Origin: Terriglobia bacterium
Lineage (GTDB): Bacteria > Acidobacteriota > Terriglobia > Acidiferrales > UBA7541
Direction: 5' to 3'
NCBI GenBank assembly: GCA_020073705.1
Contig: JAIQES010000043.1
Location: 1 to 39,584, forward strand
DNA length: 39,584 bases
Shown here: positions 18,826 through 27,293 of the stretch, piece after piece
Layout of the letters: every line of letters begins with the position of its first letter
Position numbering within the stretch: position 1 is the stretch's first letter
Translations under genes and position numbers: made by a program
Notes under the pieces: generated by a model
Told to the model about the DNA's origin: nothing
Database searches by the model: none
What the model saw: the letters and a program-made list of their open reading frames with translations, nothing else

Positions 18826-19958
18826 GATTTCCGCTGAAGATGACCGCGAATTTGGCGCGCTATGTCGCGAGCCAGCGCCTGCGCGGCTCGGAAAAGTTTC
18901 CGATGGTTCTGATGCTGGAGCCATTGCACGCCTGCAACCTGACGTGTACGGGATGCGGCCGGATCCGGGAGTACAAGTCCACGATCAGCGAGATGCTGAC
19001 CGTAGAGCAGTGCGTGGCCGCGTCGGATGAATGCGGCGCGCCGGTTGTCTCCATCTGTGGTGGCGAGCCGATGATTTATCCCGAGATTGGCCGGCTGACG
19101 CGCGAGATTCTGGCGCACGGGCGGCACATCATCTTGTGCACGAATGGGATGTTTATCCGCAAGCGCCTGCACGAGTTCAAGCCTACGTCCAGTTTCTTCT
19201 TTAACGTACACCTGGACGGGTTGGAGCGGACGCACGACCTGTGCGTTGAAAAAGATGGCGTATTCCGCGAGGCCATCGAAGGCATCAAGGCTGCCAAGGC
19301 CGCCGGATTCTTTGTCAGTTCGAATACGACGGTGTACAAAGAGACGGACGTCAACGAGATTGCCGAGCTTTACGCATACTTGGACACGCTGGGCGTGGAC
19401 GGATACATGCTCTCGCCGGCGTACAGCTACTCGGCGGTACAGACACAGGACGTCTTCATGTCGCGCGCGGACATTCGTGAGAAATTCCGCGAAGCGGTTG
19501 CACTGCTGGATAAGCACAACCTGATGGTCTCCCCGATTTATCTCGATTTCTTGAGGGGAGAGCGCGAGCTGGACTGCACGGCATGGGGAACGCCGACATT
19601 CAACCCGCGCGGGTGGAAAGGGCCGTGCTACGTAATCACAGACAATCACTACAACTCTTACCGGGAGATGATCGATAAGACGCCGTGGGAAAAATACGGT
19701 CCGGGCAACGACCCGCGTTGCGCGGACTGCATGATGCACGTTGGGTTTGAGACAACGCCAGTGCTGGGCGTGAAGCGCCAGTTGGGTGACGCCTGGACTA
19801 TGCTGAAATGGCAGTTTTCCGGGCGCATGGGTGGCAACGGGAACAAGGACGCAGGCAACCGGCCCACCAACGGCCACACAGGCAGTGGCACGCTGATGCC
19901 TCCGCCGCCGCAGAATGCGGAATTGGTCACCTCGGACGGCAGACTGCGGGTGCTATGA
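18822..19958 (+). CDS. hpnH: Hopanoid radical-SAM protein HpnH (adenosylhopane synthase)
   Basis: A 378-residue radical-SAM enzyme. Known HpnH proteins join a 5'-deoxyadenosyl group to the diploptene side chain, giving adenosylhopane, the first step of C35 hopanoid synthesis. The iron-sulfur cluster motif CX3CX2C is Cys38, Cys42, Cys45 (LHACNLTCTGCGRI), followed by the SAM-contacting CGGEP block. Further conserved parts are FFFNVHLDGLERTHD and the C-terminal cysteines near GPCYVITDNHYNSYREM and DPRCADCMMH. The last 40 or so residues are a Gly/Asn/Pro-rich tail of low conservation. Its start overlaps the shc stop and its stop overlaps the hpnA start, both by ATGA, indicating tight translational coupling. 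Confidence 0.96.
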   Translation: MRFPLKMTANLARYVASQRLRGSEKFPMVLMLEPLHACNLTCTGCGRIREYKSTISEMLTVEQCVAASDECGAPVVSICGGEPMIYPEIGRLTREILAHGRHIILCTNGMFIRKRLHEFKPTSSFFFNVHLDGLERTHDLCVEKDGVFREAIEGIKAAKAAGFFVSSNTTVYKETDVNEIAELYAYLDTLGVDGYMLSPAYSYSAVQTQDVFMSRADIREKFREAVALLDKHNLMVSPIYLDFLRGERELDCTAWGTPTFNPRGWKGPCYVITDNHYNSYREMIDKTPWEKYGPGNDPRCADCMMHVGFETTPVLGVKRQLGDAWTMLKWQFSGRMGGNGNKDAGNRPTNGHTGSGTLMPPPPQNAELVTSDGRLRVL

Positions 19959-20980
19959 AAACGCTGGTCACCGGGGCAACGGGCTTCCTGGGGAGTCACG
20001 TGGCGCGACAACTTGCCCAGCGCGGCGAACGCGTGCGCGTTCTGGTGCGTGCATCGAGCGATACGCGGGCGCTCGAAGGATTCGAGGCGGAACGCTTCAC
20101 CGGAGATTTGCGGGATGCGGCGTCGCTGGATCGTGCCGTAGCAGGCGTCACCATTGTATTTCACGTCGCTGCGGATTATCGCCTCTGGGCGCGCGACACG
20201 CGCGAGATCTACGAATCGAATGTGACCGGCACGCGGAATTTGCTCGAAGCCGCGCGACGCGCGGGAGTCGAACGGTTTGTGTACACCAGCACGGTCGCAA
20301 CGATTGCAGTTCCGCGCAAAAGTGGATTGCCGGATGAAGCGACGCAGTCGTTTCTGGCTGAGATGATCGGCCATTACAAGCGCTCGAAGTTCGAAGCGGA
20401 GCAGAGCGCGATGCGCGCTGCCGGGACGGGCCTGCCGGTTGTGATCGTCAATCCGACGACGCCGGTGGGACCCGGAGACTGGAAACCAACGCCGACGGGA
20501 AAAATTATCGTCGATTTTCTAAACGGGCGTATGCCGGGCTACGTGGATACCGGTTTGAATTTTGTTCCGGTGGAAGATTGCGCGTCAGGACATCTGCTCG
20601 CCGCCGAGCGCGGACGCGTGGGAGAGCGATACATTTTGGGCGGCCGCAATCTGACGCTCAAAGAAGTGCTCGACATGCTTGCCGGGATCAGCGGGCGGCG
20701 CGCGCCGCAGTGGAAAGTTCCGCATGCCTTGGCCTATGCTGCGGGATGTGTGGATACAGCCGTTTCCAGGCTGTTGGGCCGTGAACCGCAGATCCCGCTC
20801 GAAGGTGTGCGAATGGCTCGGCACAAGATGTTTGTGGATGCATCGAAGGCCGGGCGTGAGCTTGGCTTCACGCATGGGCCAATCGAAGCAGCACTGGAAC
20901 GCGCGGTTGGGTGGTACGAAGCAAACGGGTATATCGCCGCACGGCGCGCACAGGCGGTTGCGCGTGCGCATGCGGCATGA
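19955..20980 (+). CDS. hpnA: Hopanoid-associated NAD(P)-dependent sugar epimerase/reductase HpnA
   Basis: A 341-residue extended short-chain dehydrogenase/reductase. The Rossmann motif is at the very N-terminus (LVTGATGFLGSHVA), with the active-site serine region YTSTVATIAVP and a downstream HYKRSKFEAE segment whose Tyr-x3-Lys (Y-K-R-S-K) is the catalytic pair. HpnA occurs in most hopanoid clusters but its reaction has not been established; a role in modifying the ribose-derived side chain or a sugar headgroup is usually assumed. The start is the ATG at 19955, overlapping the hpnH stop; the same frame is open further upstream inside hpnH but lacks family sequence. Confidence 0.93.
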   Translation: MKTLVTGATGFLGSHVARQLAQRGERVRVLVRASSDTRALEGFEAERFTGDLRDAASLDRAVAGVTIVFHVAADYRLWARDTREIYESNVTGTRNLLEAARRAGVERFVYTSTVATIAVPRKSGLPDEATQSFLAEMIGHYKRSKFEAEQSAMRAAGTGLPVVIVNPTTPVGPGDWKPTPTGKIIVDFLNGRMPGYVDTGLNFVPVEDCASGHLLAAERGRVGERYILGGRNLTLKEVLDMLAGISGRRAPQWKVPHALAYAAGCVDTAVSRLLGREPQIPLEGVRMARHKMFVDASKAGRELGFTHGPIEAALERAVGWYEANGYIAARRAQAVARAHAA

Positions 20981-20988
20981 GGGACCCG

Positions 20989-21741
20989 ATGAAAATTCTG
21001 GTGACATTCGCGCTGAAGGCAGAGTTCGCGCCATGGGAGCGGCGCCGGGGATTCCGCCGTCTAGCGGGCGATTGGCCGTATTTTGAAGCGGAGTTCGGCG
21101 GTACGCGTATCCGCGCGGTTCTGACGGGCATGGGACGGGCCCATGCCCTCGAGGCAGTACGCCGCGTGCTGCCTGAACGCCCCGACATCTGCATCTCAAC
21201 GGGGCTGGCGGGTGCTCTGCGAAGCGGGTATCGCCCCGGTGACATCTTGGCCGCCCGTCTGGTCAGTGAAGTCGGTGAACCCGTGGCCGTGGCAAGTCAT
21301 CGCGAGCTGCTGGCTGCTGCGGTGGGTTGCGGCGCGCGGCAAATTGAACGGTTCGCGACCTCCCGGATGCTGGTTGCGCGCGCGGAAGAGAAGCGCCATC
21401 TTGGAAGCGAGGCGGAAGCAGTCGAAATGGAAAGCTACACGATCCTGGCGGAAGCGGCCCGGTATGGAGTGCCGGCGGTGGCCGTTCGAGCCATCAGCGA
21501 CACTGTGGATTTCGACATGCCTTATGATTTTGAACGCGCGCGCGATGCGCGCGGCGAGATCCATCTCCGTGATATCATCACACAAGCGCTGCGCCGCCCT
21601 TCCGGTTTGCCTGCGTTGCTCGCACTCGGGCGCGATTACCGCCTCGCTGCCCGACGACTCGCTGATTTTCTGGATGCTTATACGGGAACGCTCGGTGACC
21701 GGCTGATTCCCATCGAGCCGGATCTGGTGGCCGCCCTATGA
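20989..21741 (+). CDS. hpnG: Hopanoid-associated nucleosidase/phosphorylase HpnG
   Basis: About 250 residues, of the purine nucleoside phosphorylase / MTA-SAH nucleosidase fold. HpnG releases adenine from adenosylhopane to yield ribosylhopane or its phosphate. Family signatures are ALKAEFAPWERR near the start, LTGMGRAHALEAVRRVL, ISTGLAGALRSGYRPGDIL, the purine- and ribose-contacting EAVEMESYTILAEA, and VAVRAISDTVDFDMPYDF with the catalytic Asp. I choose the ATG at 20989, which has GAGGG five bases upstream; an in-frame ATG at 20977 overlaps the hpnA stop (ATGA) and would add four residues. The gene's own stop overlaps the next ATG (ATGA). Confidence 0.94.
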   Translation: MKILVTFALKAEFAPWERRRGFRRLAGDWPYFEAEFGGTRIRAVLTGMGRAHALEAVRRVLPERPDICISTGLAGALRSGYRPGDILAARLVSEVGEPVAVASHRELLAAAVGCGARQIERFATSRMLVARAEEKRHLGSEAEAVEMESYTILAEAARYGVPAVAVRAISDTVDFDMPYDFERARDARGEIHLRDIITQALRRPSGLPALLALGRDYRLAARRLADFLDAYTGTLGDRLIPIEPDLVAAL

Positions 21742-22841
21742 ACCAGTCTGGAACCATATTCGAAACTTCATTTGCGGCACCTCCCGTGCCTGCGATAATG
21801 CGTGCAGCTGTTTACCGCGGCAAGGGACGCGTCGTCGTGGAAGACGTTCCGGTGCCTCAGATTACGGCAGGCGAGGTGCTGATTCGCGTAGCGGCGTGCG
21901 GAATTTGCGGCACCGATATCAAAAAGATAGATCATGGTTTTGTCTCGGCGCCACAGATTTTTGGGCATGAGGTTGCCGGGACCGTCGTTGCCGTGGGCTC
22001 GGGAGTCACAAAGTGGAAGCCCGGCGACCGCGTCATGAGTTTTCATCACATCCCCTGCGGCGCGTGCTTTTACTGCGAGCGGCGCCTCTATTCGCAGTGT
22101 GCGGGCTACAAGAAGGTGGGCTTGACTGCGGGTTTTGATCCCAACGGCGGGGGATTTGCCCAGTACGTGCGGGCGATGCCGTGGGTCGTTCAGCGTGGAA
22201 TGCAGGCGATTCCAAAGGAAATCAGTTTCGAAGAAGCCACATTCATCGAGCCCGTCAATACCTGCATTAAGGCTGTGGAAAAAGCCCGGGTTGCCGCCGG
22301 AGAAACTGTTCTAATCATGGGACAGGGTCCCATTGGCCTGCTTCTCATGATGCTGTCGAAACTTGCAGGTGCGGTGGTCATCGGCAGCGACCCGATGCCG
22401 GAACGGCGCGCGAAAAGCTTGTCGCTTGGTGCTGATTTGGCCCTTGATCCAAGCCAGGGCCGGCTCGCGGATGAAATCCGCTTGCGTACGGAGGGTCGCG
22501 GCGCCGACGCGGTGCTTGTGGCCGTGCCGCACCCAGCGGCGCTGACCGATGCGCTGGCGATCGCCAGGCCTGGCGGTCGTGTTCTTCTATTTGCGCAGAA
22601 TGATCCGAAGATGCGCATCGAGTTTCCGGCGGCGGCAGTCGGCGTCGAAGAAAAGGAGATTTTGGGCAGCTACAGTGCTGCGGTCGACCGTCAGGAAGAG
22701 TCGGCACGGCTGATATTTTCACGCCAATTGCCGGTACGCAAACTGATTTCCCATCATTTTTCTTTGGAGGACATGAATCGGGCCCTTCAGTTGGCGGCTC
22801 ATCCCGAAGGCGATTCTTTGAAAGTGGTGATACAGCCTTGA
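21738..22841 (+). CDS. Zinc-dependent MDR alcohol/polyol dehydrogenase, first of two in the hopanoid operon
   Basis: A 367-residue medium-chain dehydrogenase/reductase. The catalytic-zinc ligands fit Cys57 (CGICGTD) and His77-Glu78 (FGHEVAG), and the structural zinc site has four cysteines (107, 110, 113, 121 in PCGACFYCERRLYSQC). The NAD(P)-binding turn is IMGQGPIGLL. The overall pattern is of the sorbitol / threonine / galactitol dehydrogenase branch, enzymes that interconvert sugar carbonyls and polyols. ATG 21738 overlaps the hpnG stop; an internal ATG at 21798 begins the conserved MRAAVYRGKG segment and is an alternative. The position right after the enzyme that makes ribosylhopane suggests, by inference, action on the hopanoid side chain. 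Substrate and direction are unproven. Confidence 0.85.
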   Translation: MNQSGTIFETSFAAPPVPAIMRAAVYRGKGRVVVEDVPVPQITAGEVLIRVAACGICGTDIKKIDHGFVSAPQIFGHEVAGTVVAVGSGVTKWKPGDRVMSFHHIPCGACFYCERRLYSQCAGYKKVGLTAGFDPNGGGFAQYVRAMPWVVQRGMQAIPKEISFEEATFIEPVNTCIKAVEKARVAAGETVLIMGQGPIGLLLMMLSKLAGAVVIGSDPMPERRAKSLSLGADLALDPSQGRLADEIRLRTEGRGADAVLVAVPHPAALTDALAIARPGGRVLLFAQNDPKMRIEFPAAAVGVEEKEILGSYSAAVDRQEESARLIFSRQLPVRKLISHHFSLEDMNRALQLAAHPEGDSLKVVIQP

Positions 22842-22876
22842 TAACAAGGAAAAATAACGGGCAACACAACGGTCAT

Positions 22877-23911
22877 ATGAACGCCGCGGTTCTATACGGA
22901 AGCGAGAACCTGAGAATTGAGAGGGTGGATATTCCCAGGCTCGCACCGGATGACGCGCTGATTCGCGTAAAAGTGGCGCTGACCTGCGGCACCGATCTGA
23001 AAGTCTGGAAGCGGGGGTACCACGCCCGAATGATCACGCCACCGGCCATTTTCGGGCATGAACTTTCCGGCATCGTCGAAATGCTGGGCGCCGAAGTGAA
23101 CGGCGGGTTAAAAGTCGGCGCGCGTGTCGTTCCATCGAACTCGGCCCCTTGCAACGTCTGCCTGTTCTGCCGCAAGGGGCAGAGTAACCTGTGTGAGGAC
23201 ATGTTGTTCAACAACGGAGCCTACGCCGAGTATATCCGCATTCCCGGCCGCATCGTCCGCCAGAATATGCTGGTGATTCCCGAACACGTTTCGTTCCAGG
23301 ATGCGGCGATGGTGGAACCGCTGGCGTGCGTGCTGCGCGGAATTCATGAGACCGGCATCGAAGCGGGCGACACGACTGTTGTGATCGGTTGTGGCCCGAT
23401 CGGATTGAAATTTATCCGCATCCTCTCCGGCCGCGGCGTGAATGTCATCGCGCTCGGGAAGCGTCCAAACCAAATCCGGGCGGCGGAGCGGTTCGGCGCG
23501 CGCGCGGCGTTCATCGCGCCGGATTTGACGGACCCTGCAAGGACTGTCCGTCAACTGACCGAAGGTGGCTGCGGCGCCGATTCCGTGATTGAGGCAGTCG
23601 GCACGCCGCAGACGTGGGAATGGGCGCTTCAGATGGTGCGCCGCGGCGGCACCGTAAACCTGTTCGGTGGCTGCCCTCGCGGCTCGCTGGTGCAGGTGGA
23701 CTCGAACGCCCTTCATTATTCGGAGATCACGATCAAATCCACGTTCCACCATACACCGCATTTCATCCGGGAAGCGCTCGAAGCCGTGGCTCGGGGGGAA
23801 ATCCGTTCGAGCGATTTTGTGAATGCTGAGATCCCGCTCTCCGATCTGCCGAAGATGTTTGAACACATGAAGTATCGCAACGGCGAAATGAAGGTCGCGG
23901 TGATTCCTTAG
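22877..23911 (+). CDS. Zinc-dependent MDR alcohol/polyol dehydrogenase, second of two in the hopanoid operon
   Basis: About 344 residues, another MDR enzyme but clearly different in sequence from its neighbour. It has LTCGTDLKVWKRGYH with the catalytic cysteine, IFGHELSG, the four-cysteine structural zinc site in PCNVCLFCRKGQSNLC, and the Rossmann turn VIGCGPIGLKF. I chose ATG 22877, where the conserved MNAAVLYGSENLRIE begins. A TTG at 22838, overlapping the upstream stop (TTGA), would add 13 residues and keep the coupling pattern of the operon. A divergent pair of paralogous dehydrogenases suggests two oxidoreductive steps or a heteromeric enzyme, but that is inference. A 63-base gap separates it from the hpnCD fusion. 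Confidence 0.85.
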   Translation: MNAAVLYGSENLRIERVDIPRLAPDDALIRVKVALTCGTDLKVWKRGYHARMITPPAIFGHELSGIVEMLGAEVNGGLKVGARVVPSNSAPCNVCLFCRKGQSNLCEDMLFNNGAYAEYIRIPGRIVRQNMLVIPEHVSFQDAAMVEPLACVLRGIHETGIEAGDTTVVIGCGPIGLKFIRILSGRGVNVIALGKRPNQIRAAERFGARAAFIAPDLTDPARTVRQLTEGGCGADSVIEAVGTPQTWEWALQMVRRGGTVNLFGGCPRGSLVQVDSNALHYSEITIKSTFHHTPHFIREALEAVARGEIRSSDFVNAEIPLSDLPKMFEHMKYRNGEMKVAVIP

Positions 23912-23974
23912 CAATTTCCTCCCGCACGGAGTTCTCGATGTCGCGCCGGGGATTCCGGTGGCCGATCGAGCGCC

Positions 23975-25909
23975 ATGCAGACACCTGCTGAACTCGAAAT
24001 CGCCCAGGGCATGCCTCTGCCGGGCTGCTCGGTCACCGAGGCCCAGCGGTACACGCGCAGGCTCGCCACACACCACTACGAAAACTTCAACGTGGCCTCG
24101 TGGTTGCTCCCCAGGCGCCTGCGACAGCATTTTTACAATTTGTACGCCTACTGCCGCTGGGCCGACGACCTGGGAGATGAAGTTGCCGATCCGTCGCGCG
24201 CTTTGGAGTTGCTGGACGGCTGGGATCAGGAATTGCGGGACTGTTATGCGGGCCATCCGTCGCATCCGGTATTTGTCGCGCTGCGTCAGACGATCCTCGA
24301 GTGCGACATTCCTATCGAGCCATTTGCGGATCTGCTCGTGGCATTCCGCCAGGACCAGACCGTGCGCCGTTATCCGACCTGGAATGGCGTGCTGGGCTAT
24401 TGCCATTATTCGGCGAATCCGGTCGGGCGCCTCGTGCTCTATCTTTGCGGCTATCGCGACTCCGGGCGCCACCAGCTTTCGGACGCGACGTGCACGGCGT
24501 TGCAGTTGGCGAATTTCTGGCAGGACGTCGGACGGGACCTGGACAGGGGCCGCATCTACATTCCGCTCGAAGCGCTGGCCGCGCACGGCCTCACCGAGGA
24601 CGACATCGTGGCGCGCCGCTTCGATGAGCGCTACGTTTCGTTAATGAAGGAATTAATTGCCCGGACGCGGGAATTGTTCGAAGAGGGTTTGCCGCTGGCT
24701 GGGCGTGTCGATTCTGCGTTGCGCGTGGACATTGAAATGTTCAGCCGCGGCGGACTCGCTGTGCTGGACTCTATCGAGGCCATTGGCTACAACACGCTGC
24801 GGCACAGGCCGTCGATCCCGAAGTCAAAACAGTTGCAGTTGTTGGCGCGCGCGCTCTGTCAGCGCCTGTTTGCGCAAGGCTCGATGGCAACTATGGTGGC
24901 GGCTCCTGGGCCGGGACGCCCGGCGATTGTTTCCAATGCGTCTCCGTTGCCGGGCACTGGAAAGGCCACGCAGGGCATTCCCGGCGAAGTCGCGCGGTCC
25001 TATGCGGAATGCAGGCGTGTGGCGCGCGATGCGGCCAGCAACTTTTATTACGCGTTTTTCATGCTCCCGCAGGCCAAGCGCGACGCGCTCTGCGCGCTCT
25101 ACGCGTTCATGCGGCTGGTGGATGACGTCTCGGACACGGCAGGGGACGCAGCGGACAAACAGCGCGGATTGGCGCGCTGGCGGGCTGCGCTGGACGCGGC
25201 TGTTGCCGGCAATGTTTCGGACCATCCGATCCTTCCGGCATTTGCAGATACGATGGAACGCTTCCGTATCCCGCCGCGCTATTTCCACGACCTGATTTCC
25301 GGGGCGGAAATGGATTTGACCGTCGGCCATTACGCCACGTTCGAACGCCTGCGCGAGTATTGCTACCGCGTTGCGGGAACCGTCGGCCTGACCTGCTTGC
25401 AAGTGTTCGGATTTGACGACCCGCATGCGCCGGACCTGGCGGAAAAGCTCGGGATCGCGTTTCAACTGACGAACATTCTGCGTGACGTGCCGAAAGACTA
25501 TGAGATGGGCCGCGTCTATCTTCCGCAGGAGGACCTTGAGCGGTTCGGTATCCGCGCGGAGGAACTTGCGCGCGGGCCGCTGACGCCCGCGCTGCGTGAT
25601 CTGTTCGCGTTCGAGGCCGGACGCGCCTGGGGTTTTTATCGCGAAGGCGTGGAACTGATCCCGCGCGTGCATCCCGATGCGCGCGCCGCGCTCTGGGCGC
25701 TGGTGCGGATCTATAGCAGTCTGCTGCCGCGCATCGAATCGCGCGGCTACGATGTTTTCTCCGGGCGCGTGCGGCTGAGCACGGCCGAAAAGACAGGGAT
25801 CCTCCTGCGCGCGCGTCTCGGCTGGTACTCCCAACACAATGTCCTCGAAGAGCGTGATCGTGATCGGCGGCGGCCTGGCGGGACTCTCCTCGGCCGTCGC
25901 GCTGGCTGA
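23975..25909 (+). CDS. hpnCD: HpnC-HpnD fusion: bifunctional presqualene-diphosphate / hydroxysqualene synthase
   Basis: One 644-residue frame with two trans-isoprenyl diphosphate synthase domains. Domain 1 (about residues 20-300) is HpnC-like, with Asp-rich motifs WADDLGDE (64-69) and FWQDVGRDLDRGRIYIP (D184, D188). Domain 2 (about residues 335-615) is HpnD-like, with LVDDVSDTAG (383-387) and NILRDVPKDYEMGRVYLP (D504, D508). A Gly/Pro/Ala-rich linker at about 305-335 joins them. In known pathways HpnD condenses two farnesyl diphosphates to presqualene diphosphate and HpnC converts that to hydroxysqualene, usually as separate proteins. The last 23 residues overlap the hpnE start in another frame and look like non-family tail. 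The ribosome-binding site before ATG 23975 is weak. Confidence 0.93.
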   Translation: MQTPAELEIAQGMPLPGCSVTEAQRYTRRLATHHYENFNVASWLLPRRLRQHFYNLYAYCRWADDLGDEVADPSRALELLDGWDQELRDCYAGHPSHPVFVALRQTILECDIPIEPFADLLVAFRQDQTVRRYPTWNGVLGYCHYSANPVGRLVLYLCGYRDSGRHQLSDATCTALQLANFWQDVGRDLDRGRIYIPLEALAAHGLTEDDIVARRFDERYVSLMKELIARTRELFEEGLPLAGRVDSALRVDIEMFSRGGLAVLDSIEAIGYNTLRHRPSIPKSKQLQLLARALCQRLFAQGSMATMVAAPGPGRPAIVSNASPLPGTGKATQGIPGEVARSYAECRRVARDAASNFYYAFFMLPQAKRDALCALYAFMRLVDDVSDTAGDAADKQRGLARWRAALDAAVAGNVSDHPILPAFADTMERFRIPPRYFHDLISGAEMDLTVGHYATFERLREYCYRVAGTVGLTCLQVFGFDDPHAPDLAEKLGIAFQLTNILRDVPKDYEMGRVYLPQEDLERFGIRAEELARGPLTPALRDLFAFEAGRAWGFYREGVELIPRVHPDARAALWALVRIYSSLLPRIESRGYDVFSGRVRLSTAEKTGILLRARLGWYSQHNVLEERDRDRRRPGGTLLGRRAG

Positions 25910-27260
25910 AGCTGGCTACCGCATCCGTTTGCTCGAAAAGCGGCCCCACCTGGGTGGCCGGGCGGCGTCCTACGTGCTGCCCGGAGGAGAGCATATAGAC
26001 AATTGCCAGCACGTCACGCTGGGCTGTTGCACCAACCTCGAGGATTTCTATCGCCGGGTGGGCGCGGCGGAGAAAATTCGCTCCTATGACCGGTTGTTGT
26101 TCGCCGGGCCAGATGGACGGCGCGGCGTCATAAAATCCTCTCTGCTACCTCCCCCCTTGCATATGGCGCCTTCGTTTGCACGGTTTCCATTGCTCGGTTG
26201 GGCCGACAAACGTGCCATCGCGCGCGCTCTGCTGACAATTGCGCGCAGCGGCGGGCGCCCGGCGGACCTCTCGAACGATTCGGGCGGCATCACGATGCTC
26301 GCATGGCTCCAGCGGCACCGCCAGACCGAACGCGCGATCCGCCGCTTCTGGGGAGTCATCCTGGTCAGCGCGCTCAATGAAGAGCTGGACCGTACCGACG
26401 CGCGCTACGGTATCGACGTTTTCTGGAAAGCGTTCCTTTCGACCCGTAGAGGGTACCGCGTCGGCATTCCGTGCGTACCGCTCGGAGAGCTCTACGACGG
26501 CTGCAGGGAAGCGATTGAACGCCGAAGCGGGGAAGTCCTGCTGCGCGCTGGCGTGCGCGGATTTCTGGTGACGGGTAACCGCGTCGAAGGCGTCGAGAAA
26601 GACAATGGCTCGGTGGAAGCTGCGGACTATTATCTTGCCGCTGTACCTCAAGACGTTTTGCCCGAACTGCTGCCTGCACATGTGGTGGAACGTGAGGCGG
26701 TGTTTTCGAACCTGCGCAACTTGCGAACCTCACCGATCACGGGTGTTCATCTCTGGTTCGATAGAGTCGTGATGGACGAGCCTTTCCTGACGCTGCTCGA
26801 CAGCACGACGCAGTGGATATTCAACAAGACGCAACTCTACGGCGGCGTCATGGAAAACGGCGGTCAATACCTCCAGCTCGTGATCAGCGCATCGTACAGT
26901 CTGGTGCCGCGCCCGCGCCAGGAGATCATCGCGCTTTGTCTGGACGAACTGCGTGAAGTGCTTCCCGCCATTCGCGGCGCCACGCTGATCAAGGGAACGG
27001 TCGTCAAGGAAACGTCCGCGACGTTCTCTCCTGCGTCTGGTTCGGAGCAATGGCGCCCCTCACAAAAAAGTCCGCTCGCGAATCTATTTCTCGCGGGGGA
27101 CTGGACTGCCACCGGCTGGCCATCGACAATGGAAGGCGCGGTACGCAGCGGATATCTTGCCGCCGAAGCGATCCTCTCCGATGCCGGCGCGCCGCAGAAG
27201 TTCCTGCGGCCCGGCCTGTCCGCGGAAGGTTTGGCCCGGCTTTGGGCCCGCGAATCCTGA
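25839..27260 (+). CDS. hpnE: Hydroxysqualene dehydroxylase HpnE
   Basis: A 473-residue FAD-dependent amine-oxidase-fold protein. HpnE reduces hydroxysqualene to squalene, completing the HpnCDE route. The N-terminal dinucleotide-binding motif SVIVIGGGLAGLSSAVALAE is followed by an RLLEKRPHLGGRAASY segment typical of phytoene desaturase-like flavoproteins; the C-terminal FAD contact region is NLFLAGDWTATGWPSTMEGA. The ATG at 25839 begins directly before the nucleotide-binding strand and is the only sensible start, so the 71-base overlap with hpnCD is real unless there is an assembly error. It is the last hopanoid enzyme gene of the operon in this window. Confidence 0.94.
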   Translation: MSSKSVIVIGGGLAGLSSAVALAEAGYRIRLLEKRPHLGGRAASYVLPGGEHIDNCQHVTLGCCTNLEDFYRRVGAAEKIRSYDRLLFAGPDGRRGVIKSSLLPPPLHMAPSFARFPLLGWADKRAIARALLTIARSGGRPADLSNDSGGITMLAWLQRHRQTERAIRRFWGVILVSALNEELDRTDARYGIDVFWKAFLSTRRGYRVGIPCVPLGELYDGCREAIERRSGEVLLRAGVRGFLVTGNRVEGVEKDNGSVEAADYYLAAVPQDVLPELLPAHVVEREAVFSNLRNLRTSPITGVHLWFDRVVMDEPFLTLLDSTTQWIFNKTQLYGGVMENGGQYLQLVISASYSLVPRPRQEIIALCLDELREVLPAIRGATLIKGTVVKETSATFSPASGSEQWRPSQKSPLANLFLAGDWTATGWPSTMEGAVRSGYLAAEAILSDAGAPQKFLRPGLSAEGLARLWARES

Positions 27261-27293
27261 CGGTTTCGCACATTTCTTTTTTGGGGTGCCTTC

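Noticed and set aside
23108-24586. Long open frame on the minus strand opposite the second dehydrogenase and hpnCD
   Set aside because: Antisense shadow of two well-supported genes, with no recognisable domain.
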